Part shown: in pieces, positions 38,245 to 49,524 of the stretch
Layout of the letters: each line of letters begins with the position of its first letter
Numbering within the stretch: position 1 is the first letter of the stretch
Source: an uncultured Pseudomonas sp.
GTDB lineage: Bacteria; Pseudomonadota; Gammaproteobacteria; Pseudomonadales; Pseudomonadaceae
Length of the DNA stretch: 64,000 bases
Reading direction: 5' to 3'
Assembly (NCBI RefSeq): GCF_913774235.1
Contig: NZ_CAJYDW010000012.1
Coordinates: 744,001 to 808,000 of the forward strand
Program-made: the position numbers and the translations under genes
Notes under the pieces: generated by a model
What the model was told of the DNA's origin: nothing
What the model saw: only the letters and a program-made list of their open reading frames with translations
Databases searched by the model: none

Positions 38245-38391
38245 GGCCTGACCTGCGAATGGGGTGGGATTGCCGCGAGTCTGAGCGTCGAAAAGGCCTT
38301 TGTCAAAAGCTTAAGTCGTTGAAAAATCGACGAAAATCGAACGGTAATCGAAAGCTTTTCCATCCTTTGCGTAAGCGGTTGATTAGACAAT

Positions 38392-38418
38392 AAAAAAGCC
38401 GGACACAAGGTCCGGCTC
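38392..38418 (-). terminator. Terminator of bfd
   Basis: Read on the minus strand, GCCGGAC (38416-38410) pairs with GTCCGGC (38404-38398), followed by six T residues (38397-38392). It lies 19 bp after the bfd stop. Confidence 0.9.
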
Positions 38419-38436
38419 TTTCATCAAAAAATTCGT

Positions 38437-38652
38437 TCAGACGCGGGGAACGTCCAGGGCATAGGCGAGCTGCTGGGCACCATGCAGCTCGCCAAGGGTC
38501 TCCTTGACCACCTGCTTGGCGAGGCAGGCGCATTTACCGCATTGGGTGGCGCAACCGGTGCTTTCCCGAACTTCCCGATAACTGCAGCAGCCGTCATAGA
38601 TGGCTTCACGAATCTGCTTGTCGGTCACGCCACGGCAAAGACACACGTACAT
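38437..38652 (-). CDS. bfd: Bacterioferritin-associated ferredoxin
   Basis: A 71-residue [2Fe-2S] protein with cluster ligands C4, C6, C38 and C41, the Bfd arrangement. It docks on bacterioferritin and reduces stored iron so that it can leave. Expression is normally induced by iron starvation, which agrees with the Fur box 40 bp upstream. A terminator separates it from bfr, so the two are controlled separately. Confidence 0.96.
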   Translation of the reverse strand: MYVCLCRGVTDKQIREAIYDGCCSYREVRESTGCATQCGKCACLAKQVVKETLGELHGAQQLAYALDVPRV

Positions 38653-38690
38653 GGATCGCCTGCTGAATGAGTGGAGGTGCCGCCAAAGCT

Positions 38691-38711
38691 AATGACAATG
38701 AGAATGATTGT
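38691..38711. promoter_or_regulatory. bfd: Fur box upstream of bfd
   Basis: AATGACAATGAGAATGATTG (38691-38710) closely matches the Fur consensus GATAATGATAATCATTATC in its hexamer arrangement. It lies about 40 bp before the bfd start codon. Confidence 0.8.
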
Positions 38712-38762
38712 CAAAGTTGTAGGCGACAAAATCTCATCAAAGGCGGTTCAGGCGACGAGTGG

Positions 38763-39440
38763 TCAATCGAGATCGACCCAGCCGCCCATTTCACGCCACC
38801 GGTTGACGATGCCGCAGAACAGCTCGGCGGTCTTCTCGGTATCGTAGCGGGCCGAGTGGGCTTCACGGTTGTCGAACTCGATCCCGGCTGCCTGGCAGGC
38901 TTTCGCCAGTACCGTCTGGCCATAGGCAAGGCCGGCGAGGGTCGCGGTGTCGAAGCTGGAGAAGGGGTGGAAGGGATTGCGCTTCAGGCCGCAGCGCAGC
39001 ACCGCGGCATTGAGAAAACCCAGGTCGAAGCTGCTGTTGTGGCCGACCAGGATGGCTCTCTTGCAACCGCTGGCCTTGAGCGACTTGCGCACGCCCTTGA
39101 AGATCTCGCTGAGCGCCTGCTCTTCGCCGACCGCCATGCGCAGCGGATGGTCGAGCTTGATACCGGTGAATTCCAGGGCTGCCGGCTCGATGTTGGCACC
39201 GGCGAAGGGCTCGACGCGGAAGAAGTAGGTGTGGTCCGGATAGAGCACGCCTTCGTCGTCCATGGCCACGGTGGTGGCGGCGATTTCCAACAGGGCATCG
39301 GTGGCGGCGTTGAAGCCGCCGGTCTCGACGTCCACCACCACCGGCAGATAGCCGCGGAAGCGTCGCGCCATGGGGATGCGCGAATCGGACATCGGCTGGC
39401 TGGCGTCCAGTTCGTCGCTGAAGGTCTCGTCCATGCTCAT
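38763..39440 (-). CDS. rnt: Ribonuclease T
   Basis: A 225-residue DEDD exonuclease that trims 3' ends of tRNA and other stable RNAs. Exo I is [11 protein letters not shown] near 35, Exo II includes [12 protein letters not shown] near 137 and Exo III is [14 protein letters not shown] near 195. The ATG at 39440 gives the normal length; it overlaps the pyrC stop by 4 bp (ATGA), so pyrC and rnt are coupled. A frame extending to 39827 is antisense noise. Confidence 0.95.
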   Translation of the reverse strand: MSMDETFSDELDASQPMSDSRIPMARRFRGYLPVVVDVETGGFNAATDALLEIAATTVAMDDEGVLYPDHTYFFRVEPFAGANIEPAALEFTGIKLDHPLRMAVGEEQALSEIFKGVRKSLKASGCKRAILVGHNSSFDLGFLNAAVLRCGLKRNPFHPFSSFDTATLAGLAYGQTVLAKACQAAGIEFDNREAHSARYDTEKTAELFCGIVNRWREMGGWVDLD

Positions 39441-40480
39441 GCGCCTACCTCCAGGCGCCAGCGCAGGGTCTCGCCGGCACGCAGGGGAATCACCTCGTGA
39501 TCGCCGAAGGGCAGGGACGCGGGCGCCTGCCAGTCCTCGCGGACCAGGGTGACGGTCTCGGTGTTGCGCGGCAGGCCATAGAAGTCCGCGCCGAAGTGGC
39601 TGGCGAAGCCTTCCAGGCGCTCCAGGGCATTGCGGCTCTCGAAGGCCTCGGCATAGAGCTCCAGGGCGCCGTAGGCGGTGTAGCAGCCAGCGCAGCCGCA
39701 GGCCGCTTCCTTGGCATGACGGGCGTGGGGCGCCGAGTCGGTGCCCAGGAAGAACTTCGGATTGCCGCTGGTGGCGGCGTCCAGCAGGGCGCTCTGATGG
39801 GTGTTGCGCTTGAGGATCGGCAGGCAATAGAAATGCGGCCGGATACCGCCCACCAGCATGTGGTTGCGGTTGTACAGCAGATGGTGGGCGGTGATGGTGG
39901 CGCCCACGTTGGCCGGGGCTTCGCGGACGAAGGCTGCGGCGTCGCCGGTGGTGATGTGCTCGAAGACCACCTTCAGCGTCGGGAAGCGCTGGACGATGCG
40001 CACCAGGTGCTCGTCGATGAATTTCTTCTCGCGGTCGAAGACGTCCACCTCGGCGTGGGTGACCTCGCCATGCACCAGCAGGGGCAGGCCGACCTCGGCC
40101 ATGGCTTCCAGGGTGGGGAAGAGGTTGTCCAGCGAGGTCACGCCGGAATCGGAATTGGTGGTGGCGCCGGCCGGATAGAGCTTGGCGGCATGCACGAAGC
40201 CGCTGGCCTTGGCCGTGCGGACGTCTTCCGGGCTGGTACGGTCGGTGAGATAAAGCACCATCAGCGGCTCGAAGCGGCTGCCGGCCGGACGTGCTGCCAG
40301 AATGCGCTCGCGATAGGCGGCGGCCTGCTCGGCATTGCGCACCGGCGGCACCAGGTTGGGCATGACGATGGCGCGACCGAATTCGCGGGCGGCGTCGGCG
40401 ACGGTCTGCTGCAGGGCGGCGCCGTCGCGCAGGTGAATGTGCCAGTCGTCGGGACGGGCGAGGGTGATCCGGTCGGTCAT
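39437..40480 (-). CDS. pyrC: Dihydroorotase
   Basis: A 347-residue class II dihydroorotase, the third step of pyrimidine synthesis. The zinc site begins with DWHIHLRDG near 12-20; [11 protein letters not shown] holds the carboxylated Lys near 100, and [14 protein letters not shown] near 248 has the catalytic Asp. The ATG at 40480 is chosen because it gives the family N-terminus [14 protein letters not shown]; the frame is open upstream. It overlaps rnt by 4 bp. Confidence 0.96.
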   Translation of the reverse strand: MTDRITLARPDDWHIHLRDGAALQQTVADAAREFGRAIVMPNLVPPVRNAEQAAAYRERILAARPAGSRFEPLMVLYLTDRTSPEDVRTAKASGFVHAAKLYPAGATTNSDSGVTSLDNLFPTLEAMAEVGLPLLVHGEVTHAEVDVFDREKKFIDEHLVRIVQRFPTLKVVFEHITTGDAAAFVREAPANVGATITAHHLLYNRNHMLVGGIRPHFYCLPILKRNTHQSALLDAATSGNPKFFLGTDSAPHARHAKEAACGCAGCYTAYGALELYAEAFESRNALERLEGFASHFGADFYGLPRNTETVTLVREDWQAPASLPFGDHEVIPLRAGETLRWRLEVGA

Positions 40481-40623
40481 GCGGGATTCCAGGCTGCGGG
40501 AAAGTAGGGAAATGCTACCGGAAAAGGCGGATAGCCGGCACCCGTGAGGCCCATCGGTACTCAAGTTTTCCGCCTGCCCGACCGATAAGAAGCCCAAGTA
40601 CCTTTCGCTCCCGGAGCCTCGCC

Positions 40624-41574
40624 GTGCGCCCGCACTCCCTCATCCTCACCACCCTACTGCTCGCCGTACCGGCCTGGGGGACGACCTTCCAGAGCCGGCT
40701 CGAGAGCGTGGAATGGAAGGTGGAGGGCGATATCTTCGCCTGTCGGCTGGTACAGGCCATCCCGCGCTTCGGCAGTGGCGGCTTCCTGCGCCGCGCCGGC
40801 GAGGCCACGGTGTTCGAGCTGCGCCCCAGCGGCCAGTGGCTGCCGGCCGGCAGCGCTACTCTCAAGGCGGCGGCAGTGCCCTGGAAGCCGGGGCTGGGCG
40901 ACATCAGTCTAGGTTCGGTGCAGGTGGTGGAAGGCGAACAGGCCCTGGCGACCAGCGCGCAGCAGGCTCAGCGGCTGCTGGTGGGATTGATGGAGGGGCG
41001 CATGCCTCAGGTGAGTCGCTCAGGCGCCCTGGACGACCGGGTCGAGGTGCGGCTGTTGCCAGTGCGTTTCGAACCGGCTTACCAGCAATTCCAGGCCTGC
41101 ACCCAGAAGCTGCTGGCGGTCAACTTCGAGCAGATCCGCCGCTCGCAGATCAATTTTCCCGGTGGCGGCGATACCCTGGACGACGTGGCCAAGGCCAAGC
41201 TCGACCTCATCGACGACTACCTGAAAGCCGATCCGACGGTCAATCACGTCATCGTCTCCGGCTATAGCGACAACCAGGGCACGCGCCTGGACAATCGTCA
41301 GGAATCGCGCCTGCGTGCCATCGCGGTGATGGAGTATCTCAAGGCCAAGGGCTTCGCTGCGGAGCAGATCGAATTGCGCTTCTTCGGCGAGCAATATCCA
41401 GTGGCGCCCAACAACAGCAAGGCCAATCGAGCGCTGAACCGGCGGGTGACCCTGGTGTTCTCGCGGGTGCCGCCGAGTAGCGCCCCGGCGTCGGCGACCC
41501 CTACCAGCACAGCGGCCAATCCCGCTGAGCCGCCGGCGCCCACTCCGGCACCGCCGCCCAAGCCCAAGGGCTGA
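40624..41574 (+). CDS. motY: Flagellar motor protein MotY (OmpA-like C-terminus)
   Basis: Exported 316-residue protein. A signal peptide of about 19 residues precedes the MotY N-terminal domain ([17 protein letters not shown]), then an OmpA-like peptidoglycan-binding domain (about 165-280: [36 protein letters not shown]). A Pro/Ala-rich tail of about 35 residues ends the protein. MotY sits in the T-ring around the flagellar motor in polar flagella and stabilises stators. It starts with GTG. Divergent from pyrC, as in P. aeruginosa. Confidence 0.92.
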   Translation: MRPHSLILTTLLLAVPAWGTTFQSRLESVEWKVEGDIFACRLVQAIPRFGSGGFLRRAGEATVFELRPSGQWLPAGSATLKAAAVPWKPGLGDISLGSVQVVEGEQALATSAQQAQRLLVGLMEGRMPQVSRSGALDDRVEVRLLPVRFEPAYQQFQACTQKLLAVNFEQIRRSQINFPGGGDTLDDVAKAKLDLIDDYLKADPTVNHVIVSGYSDNQGTRLDNRQESRLRAIAVMEYLKAKGFAAEQIELRFFGEQYPVAPNNSKANRALNRRVTLVFSRVPPSSAPASATPTSTAANPAEPPAPTPAPPPKPKG

Positions 41575-41691
41575 TCCGTCCCAACCGCATGTCGCCCAGA
41601 CATCAGAGTGCGTCGCGCCCCTGTAAAAGCAGCGAGGCGACCAGTAGAATTGTCGCTTTCCGACTCAACGCAACACACGGGAGCGAACGGC

Positions 41692-42909
<1,218 letters not shown>

Positions 42910-42930
42910 GGGTGGTCCAGCGTGCAAAAA

Positions 42931-42955
42931 CCCCAGCCTAGGCTGGGTTTTTTTT
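42931..42955 (+). terminator. argG: Terminator of argG
   Basis: CCCAGCC at 42932-42938 pairs with GGCTGGG at 42941-42947, leaving a tight loop, followed by eight or more T residues. Confidence 0.9.
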
Positions 42956-42960
42956 ATGGC

Positions 42961-43140
42961 TCACAGATCGAAGTCATATTCGGAGATTTGCCGTTTCAGT
43001 CGGCGCTCTTCGAGCATGTTGTCGATCAGCCGGCGCTTGGTCAGGTTGGTCTTGCTGACGACGGGCTCGACGGCTTCGGGCGCCTCGCCATCGCTCTCGA
43101 AATCTTCGTCTACATCGATGTCGCTTTTGTCTTCGGCCAT
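42961..43140 (-). CDS. PA3496-family putative envelope integrity protein
   Basis: A 59-residue acidic then basic small protein, MAEDKSDIDVDEDFESDGEA at the start and RRLIDNMLEERRLKRQISEYDF at the end. It corresponds to the PA3496 family found beside nth in Pseudomonas; an envelope-integrity role has been suggested for the family, but no mechanism. The ATG at 43140 has CAGGAG upstream and is preferred over one at 43155. Confidence 0.85.
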   Translation of the reverse strand: MAEDKSDIDVDEDFESDGEAPEAVEPVVSKTNLTKRRLIDNMLEERRLKRQISEYDFDL

Positions 43141-43281
43141 GGGTAACTCCTGCAAGGCTGGACAGGGTCACACGCCAGTCATCGACGGGGCTGCGAACCT
43201 TTTCGCCGACCTTATAGCGACAAAGCGGAAGCCGGTAAAAAAGATTTTTTCAATCGCGGAAGGGCTTTGGTAAGCCCTTTT

Positions 43282-43920
43282 TCAATCGTCCGATGTTTTC
43301 GCCTTGTATTCGCAGAGATCTTCGATACGACAGCTGCCGCAACGGGGTTTGCGCGCCTGGCAAACGTAGCGGCCGTGGAGGATCAGCCAGTGATGGGCAT
43401 CCAGTAGGTAGTCCTTGGGTACAACCTTGAGCAGCTTGAGCTCGACTTCCACCACGTTCCTGCCTGGAGCGAGGTTGGTTCTGTTGCTGACCCGGAAGAT
43501 ATGGGTGTCCACCGCCATGGCGACCTGGCGGAAGGCGGTGTTGAGCACCACGTTGGCGGTCTTGCGACCCACACCGGGCAGCGCCTCCAATTCCTCGCGG
43601 GTCTCGGGCACCTCGCCGCCGTGGCGTTCCAGCAGCAGCCGGCAGGTCTCGATGACGTTCTTGGCCTTGCTGTTGTAGAGGCCGATGGTCTTGATGTACT
43701 CCGACAGCCCCTCCACGCCGAGATCGAAGATGGTCTGGGGCGTATTGGCCACCGGATAGAGACGGGCGGTGGCCTTGTTGACGCTGACGTCGGTGGCCTG
43801 GGCGGAGAGGATCACGGCGATCAGCAGTTCGAACGGCGAGGCATAGGACAACTCCGTCTTGGGGTCGGGGTTGTCTTCGTGCAGGCGACGGAAGATCTCC
43901 AGGCGTTTGGCGGCGTTCAT
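43282..43920 (-). CDS. nth: Endonuclease III
   Basis: A 212-residue base-excision repair glycosylase/AP lyase for oxidised pyrimidines. The helix-hairpin-helix with catalytic Lys is [14 protein letters not shown] near 114-127, the catalytic Asp is in [11 protein letters not shown] near 138, and the C-terminal [4Fe-4S] ligands follow C-x6-C-x2-C-x5-C. It overlaps the rnfB stop by 4 bp, so the two are translationally coupled. Confidence 0.97.
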   Translation of the reverse strand: MNAAKRLEIFRRLHEDNPDPKTELSYASPFELLIAVILSAQATDVSVNKATARLYPVANTPQTIFDLGVEGLSEYIKTIGLYNSKAKNVIETCRLLLERHGGEVPETREELEALPGVGRKTANVVLNTAFRQVAMAVDTHIFRVSNRTNLAPGRNVVEVELKLLKVVPKDYLLDAHHWLILHGRYVCQARKPRCGSCRIEDLCEYKAKTSDD

Positions 43921-44891
43921 GGCGTGGTGTGTTCTTCCAAGGCGGCGAGGTGACGGGCGGCCTGTTGAGCAGCGTTGCGTAGGGTTTCCAGCTGGGTGCT
44001 CTGCTCGGGTGAGGGAGTGGCACCAAAGGCCCGTTCGGCCTTAGTGAGCTGGGCGCGGGCCAGGGTGGCGGCGACCCGTGCCTGTTTGAGGGCGGCGGGG
44101 TTGGCAGCCGGCACTGCCGAGACCGATGCGCTGGCGATGGCAGGCGCTTGCTGAGCCTTGTCCAGGGCGGCCTGGGCCTGCTCGGCCGCTTCGCGCAACT
44201 GCTGTACCTGGGCCTCCAGGGCGGGCGTACCGTACTGGGCCAGTTGCCGCTCGGCCTTTTGCAGGGCGACGCGGGCCATGGCCGCGGCGATCTTCAAGGG
44301 CTTGAGCGAAGACTCCGTCGCGGCTGGCTGCTCCGCCGCTGGGGAGGCTACAGGAGGCGCTTGACGTCGCTGGCGCTCGGCCTCGAGCCGATCGCGGTCG
44401 CGCTGCAGGCGCACCTGGCGGGCGTCGAAGCGGCGCCGAAAGTACTGCGCGCGTCGACGCTCCGCTGGGCGGTCAACCGGGGCCGGTACCGCCACCAGAT
44501 CGATGCAGTCTACCGGGCAGGGCGCCAGGCACAGCTCACAACCACTGCATTCACTCTCGATCACCGTATGCATCAGCTTGGCCGCGCCGAGGATGGCATC
44601 GGTGGGGCAAACCTGGATGCACTTGGTGCAGCCGATGCACTCATCCTCGCGGATCACCGCACGCTGGCTGGGCGTCACCGGATAGGGCGAGTCCAGCGGC
44701 AGCGCCGGCCGCTGGAGCAAGGCCGAAAGTTCGAGGATGGTCGCCGTGCCACCGGGCGGGCACTTGTTGTGCGCCTCGCCCGCGGCGATACCCGCCGCAT
44801 AGGGCTGGCAACCGGGATGGCCACACTTGCCGCACTGGGTCTGAGGCAGCAGGGCGTCGATGGCGGTGATGAGTTGGGCTTGAGCGTTCAT
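43917..44891 (-). CDS. rnfB: RnfB/RsxB-like iron-sulfur protein, without membrane anchor
   Basis: A 324-residue protein. The first [4Fe-4S] ligands are in [13 protein letters not shown] with KCPPGG; two more clusters are bound by [13 protein letters not shown] and [14 protein letters not shown]. coli RsxB has a hydrophobic N-terminal helix, missing here. A long Ala/Gln-rich, charged C-terminal extension (about 165-324) looks helical. No rnfA, C, D, G or E is encoded nearby. I prefer ATG 44891 ([12 protein letters not shown]); ATG 44897 and GTG 44939 are weaker. Overlaps nth by 4 bp. Confidence 0.9.
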   Translation of the reverse strand: MNAQAQLITAIDALLPQTQCGKCGHPGCQPYAAGIAAGEAHNKCPPGGTATILELSALLQRPALPLDSPYPVTPSQRAVIREDECIGCTKCIQVCPTDAILGAAKLMHTVIESECSGCELCLAPCPVDCIDLVAVPAPVDRPAERRRAQYFRRRFDARQVRLQRDRDRLEAERQRRQAPPVASPAAEQPAATESSLKPLKIAAAMARVALQKAERQLAQYGTPALEAQVQQLREAAEQAQAALDKAQQAPAIASASVSAVPAANPAALKQARVAATLARAQLTKAERAFGATPSPEQSTQLETLRNAAQQAARHLAALEEHTTP

Positions 44892-44935
44892 GGTCATAAC
44901 AGGGAGAAGAACGGCGCCCTGAGGCGCCGTCGCTA

Positions 44936-46975
44936 TCACATCACCCGCTGGCCGGGCTTGGCGCCACTGTCGGGGCTGAGCAGGTGAATCTCGGTGCCGC
45001 CGGGGCCGGCGGCCAGGACCATGCCTTCGGAGACGCCGAACTTCATCTTACGCGGCGCCAGGTTAGCGACGTAGAGGGTCAGGCGGCCTTCGAGCTGGCT
45101 CGGCTCGGGGTAGGCGCTCTTGATGCCGGAGAAGACGTTGCGCTTGGCATCGCCGATGTCCAGGGTCAGGCGCAGCAGCTTGTCGGCGCCTTCGACGAAT
45201 TCGGCCTTCTCGATCAGGGCGATGCGCAGATCGACCTTGGAGAAGGTATCGAAGTCGATGGTCTCGGCCAGCGGGGCCTTGGTCAGTTCGCCGTTGCCGG
45301 CGGGCTGGGGCGCGGCCTGGGCGGCCAGGTCTTCCTTGGAAGCGTCGATCATGGTCTGGACCTTGGCGGGTTCGATGCGGGTGAGCAGGGGCTGGAAGGC
45401 GTTGAGCTGATGGTTGGCCAGGCGGGTGTCGAGGTCGGCCCAGGTCAGGGGCGCGACGTTGAGGAAGGCCTCGGCGGCAGCGGCCAGGTTGGGCAATACC
45501 GGCTTGAGCAGGATCACCAACTGGCGGAACAGCTCGATACCCTGGGCGCAGATGGCCTGGACCTCGTCTGCCTTGCCGTCCTGCTTGGCCAGGCTCCAGG
45601 GTGCCTGGTCGGCGATCCAGGCGTTGGCCCGGTCGGCCAGGGCCATGATCTCGCGCATGGCACGGCCGAAGTCGCGGGTCTCGTAGGCCTCGGCGATGCT
45701 CGGCGCGGCGGCGCGGAAGGCGGCTTCCAGCTCGGGCGCGGCCTGGGCGTCCACCAGCAGGCCGGCATTGCCCTTGTGGATGAAGCCGGCGCAACGGCTG
45801 GCGATGTTGACCACCTTGCCCACCAGGTCGGAATTGACCTTCTGCACGAAGTCTTCGAGGTTCAGGTCGATGTCTTCGACGTGACGCGAGAGCTTGGCGG
45901 CGAAGTAGTAGCGCAGGTACTCGGGATTGAGGTGGTCCAGGTAGGTGCGCGCCTTGATGAAGGTGCCACGGGACTTGGACATCTTCTGGCCGTCGACGGT
46001 GAGGAAGCCGTGGACGTTCAGCGCGGTCGGCTTGCGATAGCCGGCACCTTCGAGCATGGCCGGCCAGAACAGCGCATGGAAGTTGACGATGTCCTTGCCG
46101 ATGAAGTGGTACAGCTCGGCGGTGCTGTCCTTGTTCCAGTAGGCGTCGAAGTCCAGGTCGTCGCGGCGGTCGCAGAGGTTCTTGAAGCTGGCCATGTAGC
46201 CGATGGGCGCATCCAGCCAGACATAGAAGTACTTGCCCGGGGCGTCGGGGATCTCGAAGCCGAAGTAGGGCGCGTCCCGGGAGATGTCCCACTGCTGCAG
46301 GCCGGCGTCAAGCCATTCGGCGATCTTGTTCGCGACCGACTCCTGCAGGGCACCACCGCGGGTCCAGCCCTTGAGCATGTCGCTGAAGTCGGGGAGCTTG
46401 AAGAAGAAGTGCTCGGATTCACGCAGCACCGGGGTCGCGCCGGAGATGGCCGACTTCGGGTCCTTCAGCTCGGTGGGGGCGTAGGTGGCGCCGCACTTCT
46501 CGCAGTTGTCGCCGTACTGGTCGGCGCTGCCGCACTTGGGGCAGGTGCCCTTGATGAAGCGGTCGGCCAGGAACATCTGCTTGTCCGGGTCGAAGTACTG
46601 GGTCACCGGACGGGTAGCGATGTGACCGTTCTCGCGCAGCTTCAGGTAGATGGCGCGGGACAGTTCCCGGTTCTCTTCCGCGTGGGTCGAGTGGAAGTTG
46701 TCGAAGGCCACGCCGAAGTCGGCGAAGTCCGCGCTGTGCTCGCGCTTGACGTTGTCGATCAGCTGTTCGGGCGTTATGCCCTCGCGCTCTGCGCGCAGCA
46801 TGATGGCCGAACCGTGGGCGTCGTCGGCGCAGACGTAGGTGCACTGGTTGCCGCGCAGCCGCTGGAAGCGGGCCCAGATGTCGGTCTGGATGTACTCGAC
46901 CATGTGGCCGAGGTGGATGGAACCGTTGGCGTAGGGCAGGGCGCTGGTGACGAGAATCTTGCGGGGCTCGGTCAT
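44936..46975 (-). CDS. metG: Methionyl-tRNA synthetase
   Basis: A 679-residue class I synthetase charging tRNA-Met. The HIGH motif is [11 protein letters not shown] near 19-29 and KMSKSRGTF lies near 334. A zinc knuckle is formed by CPKCG and CEKCG near 145-162. The C-terminal tRNA-binding domain (about 575-679; [24 protein letters not shown]) is included, as in most gammaproteobacterial MetG. Its start is 99 bp from the M14 gene, which is on the same strand. Confidence 0.97.
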   Translation of the reverse strand: MTEPRKILVTSALPYANGSIHLGHMVEYIQTDIWARFQRLRGNQCTYVCADDAHGSAIMLRAEREGITPEQLIDNVKREHSADFADFGVAFDNFHSTHAEENRELSRAIYLKLRENGHIATRPVTQYFDPDKQMFLADRFIKGTCPKCGSADQYGDNCEKCGATYAPTELKDPKSAISGATPVLRESEHFFFKLPDFSDMLKGWTRGGALQESVANKIAEWLDAGLQQWDISRDAPYFGFEIPDAPGKYFYVWLDAPIGYMASFKNLCDRRDDLDFDAYWNKDSTAELYHFIGKDIVNFHALFWPAMLEGAGYRKPTALNVHGFLTVDGQKMSKSRGTFIKARTYLDHLNPEYLRYYFAAKLSRHVEDIDLNLEDFVQKVNSDLVGKVVNIASRCAGFIHKGNAGLLVDAQAAPELEAAFRAAAPSIAEAYETRDFGRAMREIMALADRANAWIADQAPWSLAKQDGKADEVQAICAQGIELFRQLVILLKPVLPNLAAAAEAFLNVAPLTWADLDTRLANHQLNAFQPLLTRIEPAKVQTMIDASKEDLAAQAAPQPAGNGELTKAPLAETIDFDTFSKVDLRIALIEKAEFVEGADKLLRLTLDIGDAKRNVFSGIKSAYPEPSQLEGRLTLYVANLAPRKMKFGVSEGMVLAAGPGGTEIHLLSPDSGAKPGQRVM

Positions 46976-47074
46976 GGTCTTGGCTGGATCGCGACGCTGA
47001 TAAGGTGACCGACCATCATAGCGAAATGGCCGGTCGGTTTCATCCGTGGGGGACGGGCGAGGGCAGGTCGGTAC

Positions 47075-48226
47075 TCAGATATCGGCCAAGTGCCAATGGA
47101 GGGCGCTCACCATGGCCGCACCCAGGGCAGCGCTGCGGGCACCGTTCCAGCCGACGTCCGGGCGCGGATCGTTGGCGTTGTCCTTGAACGGCAGCTCCAG
47201 GGTCAGCGCCAGGCAGCCGTGGGTATGGCCGACGTACTTGGTGGCGAGCTTCAGGGTCTCGCTGCCGAAGTGGCCGCGGGGATAGCCGTACTTGGTCTGG
47301 AAATCCGGGCTGGCGCGCAGGAAGCGTTGCAGGAAGGCTTGTTGCTCGGCTTCTTCGCGCTCGCCGAAATTGGGCAGGCCATTGCAGCCATCGACGAAGA
47401 CATAGGGCAGGGCTTCGTCGCCGTGGATGTCGAGGAACAGATCGCAGCCGGTGGCGGCGATGGCGCGGCGCACCGCCAGCACCTCAGGACTGCGCTGCTC
47501 GTCCGGCTCCAGCCATTCCCGGTTGAGGTTGGCACCGGCGGCGTTGGTTCTGAGGTTGCCCAGCGCCGAGCCGTCGGGGTTCATATTCGGTACTACGTGC
47601 AGGACCGCGTGCTCCAGCAGCTTGGCGCCAACCGGATCGCCCTGGTGTTCGCCCATACCCAGCAGGCGGCGCAGTAGCCCTTCGACGAACCATTCCGCCA
47701 TGGGCTCGCCGGGATGCTGCCGGGCGATGATCCAGATGTTCTTCTTGCCGGTGCCTGGCGTGCCGATGCGCAGCAGGTCCAGCGAGCGCCCCAGCAGCGA
47801 CCGCCCCACGGTTTCCAGACGGACGGCGGGGTGCCGCTGGGCTTCGCCTATGAAGGCGAGGTGACGGCTCTCCGGATAGGGTTCGAAATAGGCGAAGAAC
47901 AGGCTGTCGTGCTCTGGGGTGACCGTCCAGCTCAGGGTCTTGCCGTCGTAGCGGGTGGGGATGCGGAACCACTCTTGGCCGCAATAGCTGGCTACCACGC
48001 CATAGTCGCGCCAACCGTCGGGGTAGGCGCACTCGCCGGCGTTGTCGAAGCTCAGTTGGCAGGGCAGGCCGCGGGCGCCTTCCAGGCGGAAGTGGAACCA
48101 CTGGGTGAAGGGCGAGGCCGTGTCCGGGCGGATGCGCAGGCGGATGTCGGCGGGGTCGGCCAGGGACAGCACCTCGACGGCGCCGCTGTCGAAGGTGGAA
48201 CTGATGTGCAGGGAAGGGGTGTTCAC
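47075..48226 (-). CDS. M14 family zinc carboxypeptidase (cytosolic type)
   Basis: A 383-residue metallocarboxypeptidase with a non-catalytic beta domain (about 1-120) and an M14 catalytic domain. Zinc and substrate residues include ARQHPGEPMAEWF near 168-180, NMNPDGSALGN, DIHGDEALPYVF near 272 and the catalytic Glu in LELPFKDN. The layout is that of cytosolic/AGBL-type carboxypeptidases, which in bacteria have no settled substrate. No signal peptide. GTG at 48226 is the likely start (VNTPSLHISSTFDSGAVEV); a longer frame exists to 48304 but its 26 extra residues look non-coding. Confidence 0.88.
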   Translation of the reverse strand: MNTPSLHISSTFDSGAVEVLSLADPADIRLRIRPDTASPFTQWFHFRLEGARGLPCQLSFDNAGECAYPDGWRDYGVVASYCGQEWFRIPTRYDGKTLSWTVTPEHDSLFFAYFEPYPESRHLAFIGEAQRHPAVRLETVGRSLLGRSLDLLRIGTPGTGKKNIWIIARQHPGEPMAEWFVEGLLRRLLGMGEHQGDPVGAKLLEHAVLHVVPNMNPDGSALGNLRTNAAGANLNREWLEPDEQRSPEVLAVRRAIAATGCDLFLDIHGDEALPYVFVDGCNGLPNFGEREEAEQQAFLQRFLRASPDFQTKYGYPRGHFGSETLKLATKYVGHTHGCLALTLELPFKDNANDPRPDVGWNGARSAALGAAMVSALHWHLADI

Positions 48227-48348
48227 ACGGGGCTCCGCGAGAGGGAAATAAGCCCGGAGTGTAGCGCCGCGTGGATAGGCTTTAGCAAGGACAGTGGGTA
48301 GCATAGGCGGCAGCCGCTTTTTCCTATCCGCTGTTTCCGGGAGTCTGC

Positions 48349-49443
48349 ATGACCGCTCCGACCCGCGAGGCCATCGAGGCCGCGCTGCGCCAGTACCATG
48401 ATCCCTATCTCGAACAGGACCTGCTCAGCGCCGGCGCCCTACGCGACCTCGCCTTGGATGGCGGCCGCGTGCGTGCCCGCTTCGAGCTGGGCTATGCCGC
48501 CGGACTGTTCAAGGGTGGTTTGGCCCAGGTGCTCAAGACCGCGCTGGAGAACGTGCCCGGGGTCGAGACCGCAGAGATTCAGATCGACTGCACCATCGCC
48601 CCCCACGCCGCCCAGCCGCAGCTGGAAGCCATGGGCAACGTCAAGAACATCATCGCCGTGGCTTCGGGCAAGGGCGGGGTGGGCAAGTCCACCACCGCCG
48701 CTAACCTGGCCCTGGCGCTGGCGCGCGAAGGCGCCCGGGTGGGCGTGCTGGACGCCGACATCTATGGCCCCAGCCAGGGCATCATGTTCGGCTTCGCCGA
48801 GGGCACCCGTCCCGAGGTGCGTGACGAAAAGTGGTTCATCCCACTGCAGGCCCATGGCGTCGAGGTCATGTCCATGGCCTTCCTGACCAACGACAAGACC
48901 CCGGTGGCCTGGCGCGGGCCGATGGTTTCCGGCGCGCTGATCCAGCTGATTACCCAAACCGCCTGGAATGACCTCGACTACCTGGTGATCGACATGCCCC
49001 CGGGCACCGGCGACATCCAGCTGACCCTGGCGCAGAAGGTGCCGGTGGCCGGCGCGGTGATCGTCACCACCCCCCAGGACCTGGCGCTGCTGGATGCCAA
49101 GAAGGGCGTGGAGATGTTCCAGAAGGTCAACATCCCGGTGCTCGGGGTGGTGGAGAACATGGCGGTGCACATCTGCTCCCAGTGCGGCCACGCCGAGCAC
49201 CTGTTCGGCGAAGGTGGCGGTAGCCGGCTGGCCGAGCAGTACGGCGTGGACCTGCTGGCCTCGCTGCCGCTGGCCATGGCCATCCGCGAGCAGGCCGATG
49301 CCGGTCGCCCCACGGCCATCGCCGATCCCGACAGCCAGATCGCGCTGATCTACCAGGAGCTGGCGCGCAAGGTCGGAGCACGCATCGCCCAGGGTGGCCA
49401 GGCCGGTAGCGGCATGCCGACCATCACCGTCAGCGACGACTGA
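48349..49443 (+). CDS. apbC: Mrp/ApbC P-loop ATPase, iron-sulfur carrier
   Basis: A 364-residue protein. The N-terminal DUF59/MIP18-like domain (about 1-85) precedes the deviant Walker A ATPase, with ASGKGGVGKST near 107-117, DADIYGPSQG near 138 and DMPPGTGDIQLT near 215. The dimer-bridging CSQC motif (ICSQCGH) near 280 binds the cluster to be transferred. It should help assemble [4Fe-4S] proteins. It is a single gene before a terminator and dcd. Confidence 0.95.
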   Translation: MTAPTREAIEAALRQYHDPYLEQDLLSAGALRDLALDGGRVRARFELGYAAGLFKGGLAQVLKTALENVPGVETAEIQIDCTIAPHAAQPQLEAMGNVKNIIAVASGKGGVGKSTTAANLALALAREGARVGVLDADIYGPSQGIMFGFAEGTRPEVRDEKWFIPLQAHGVEVMSMAFLTNDKTPVAWRGPMVSGALIQLITQTAWNDLDYLVIDMPPGTGDIQLTLAQKVPVAGAVIVTTPQDLALLDAKKGVEMFQKVNIPVLGVVENMAVHICSQCGHAEHLFGEGGGSRLAEQYGVDLLASLPLAMAIREQADAGRPTAIADPDSQIALIYQELARKVGARIAQGGQAGSGMPTITVSDD

Positions 49444-49463
49444 TTTCGTCCGTTCGTCTTTGA

Positions 49464-49502
49464 GACCGCGCCGCTATCCACTAGAATGCGCGGTCAATTT
49501 TT
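49464..49502 (+). terminator. Terminator of apbC
   Basis: GACCGCGC at 49464-49471 pairs perfectly with GCGCGGTC at 49488-49495, followed by AA and a T run to 49503. It overlaps the dcd promoter region. Confidence 0.7.
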
Positions 49503-49524
49503 TCGCCCCGGAGCTAGACCTGCC

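Noticed and set aside
44892-44939. GTG start adding 16 residues to RnfB
   Set aside because: The extension is not hydrophobic enough for the missing RnfB anchor and has no ribosome-binding site; it also begins inside the metG stop.
44984-47008. A 674-residue plus-strand frame
   Set aside because: Antisense of metG, which carries HIGH, KMSKS and the tRNA-binding domain.
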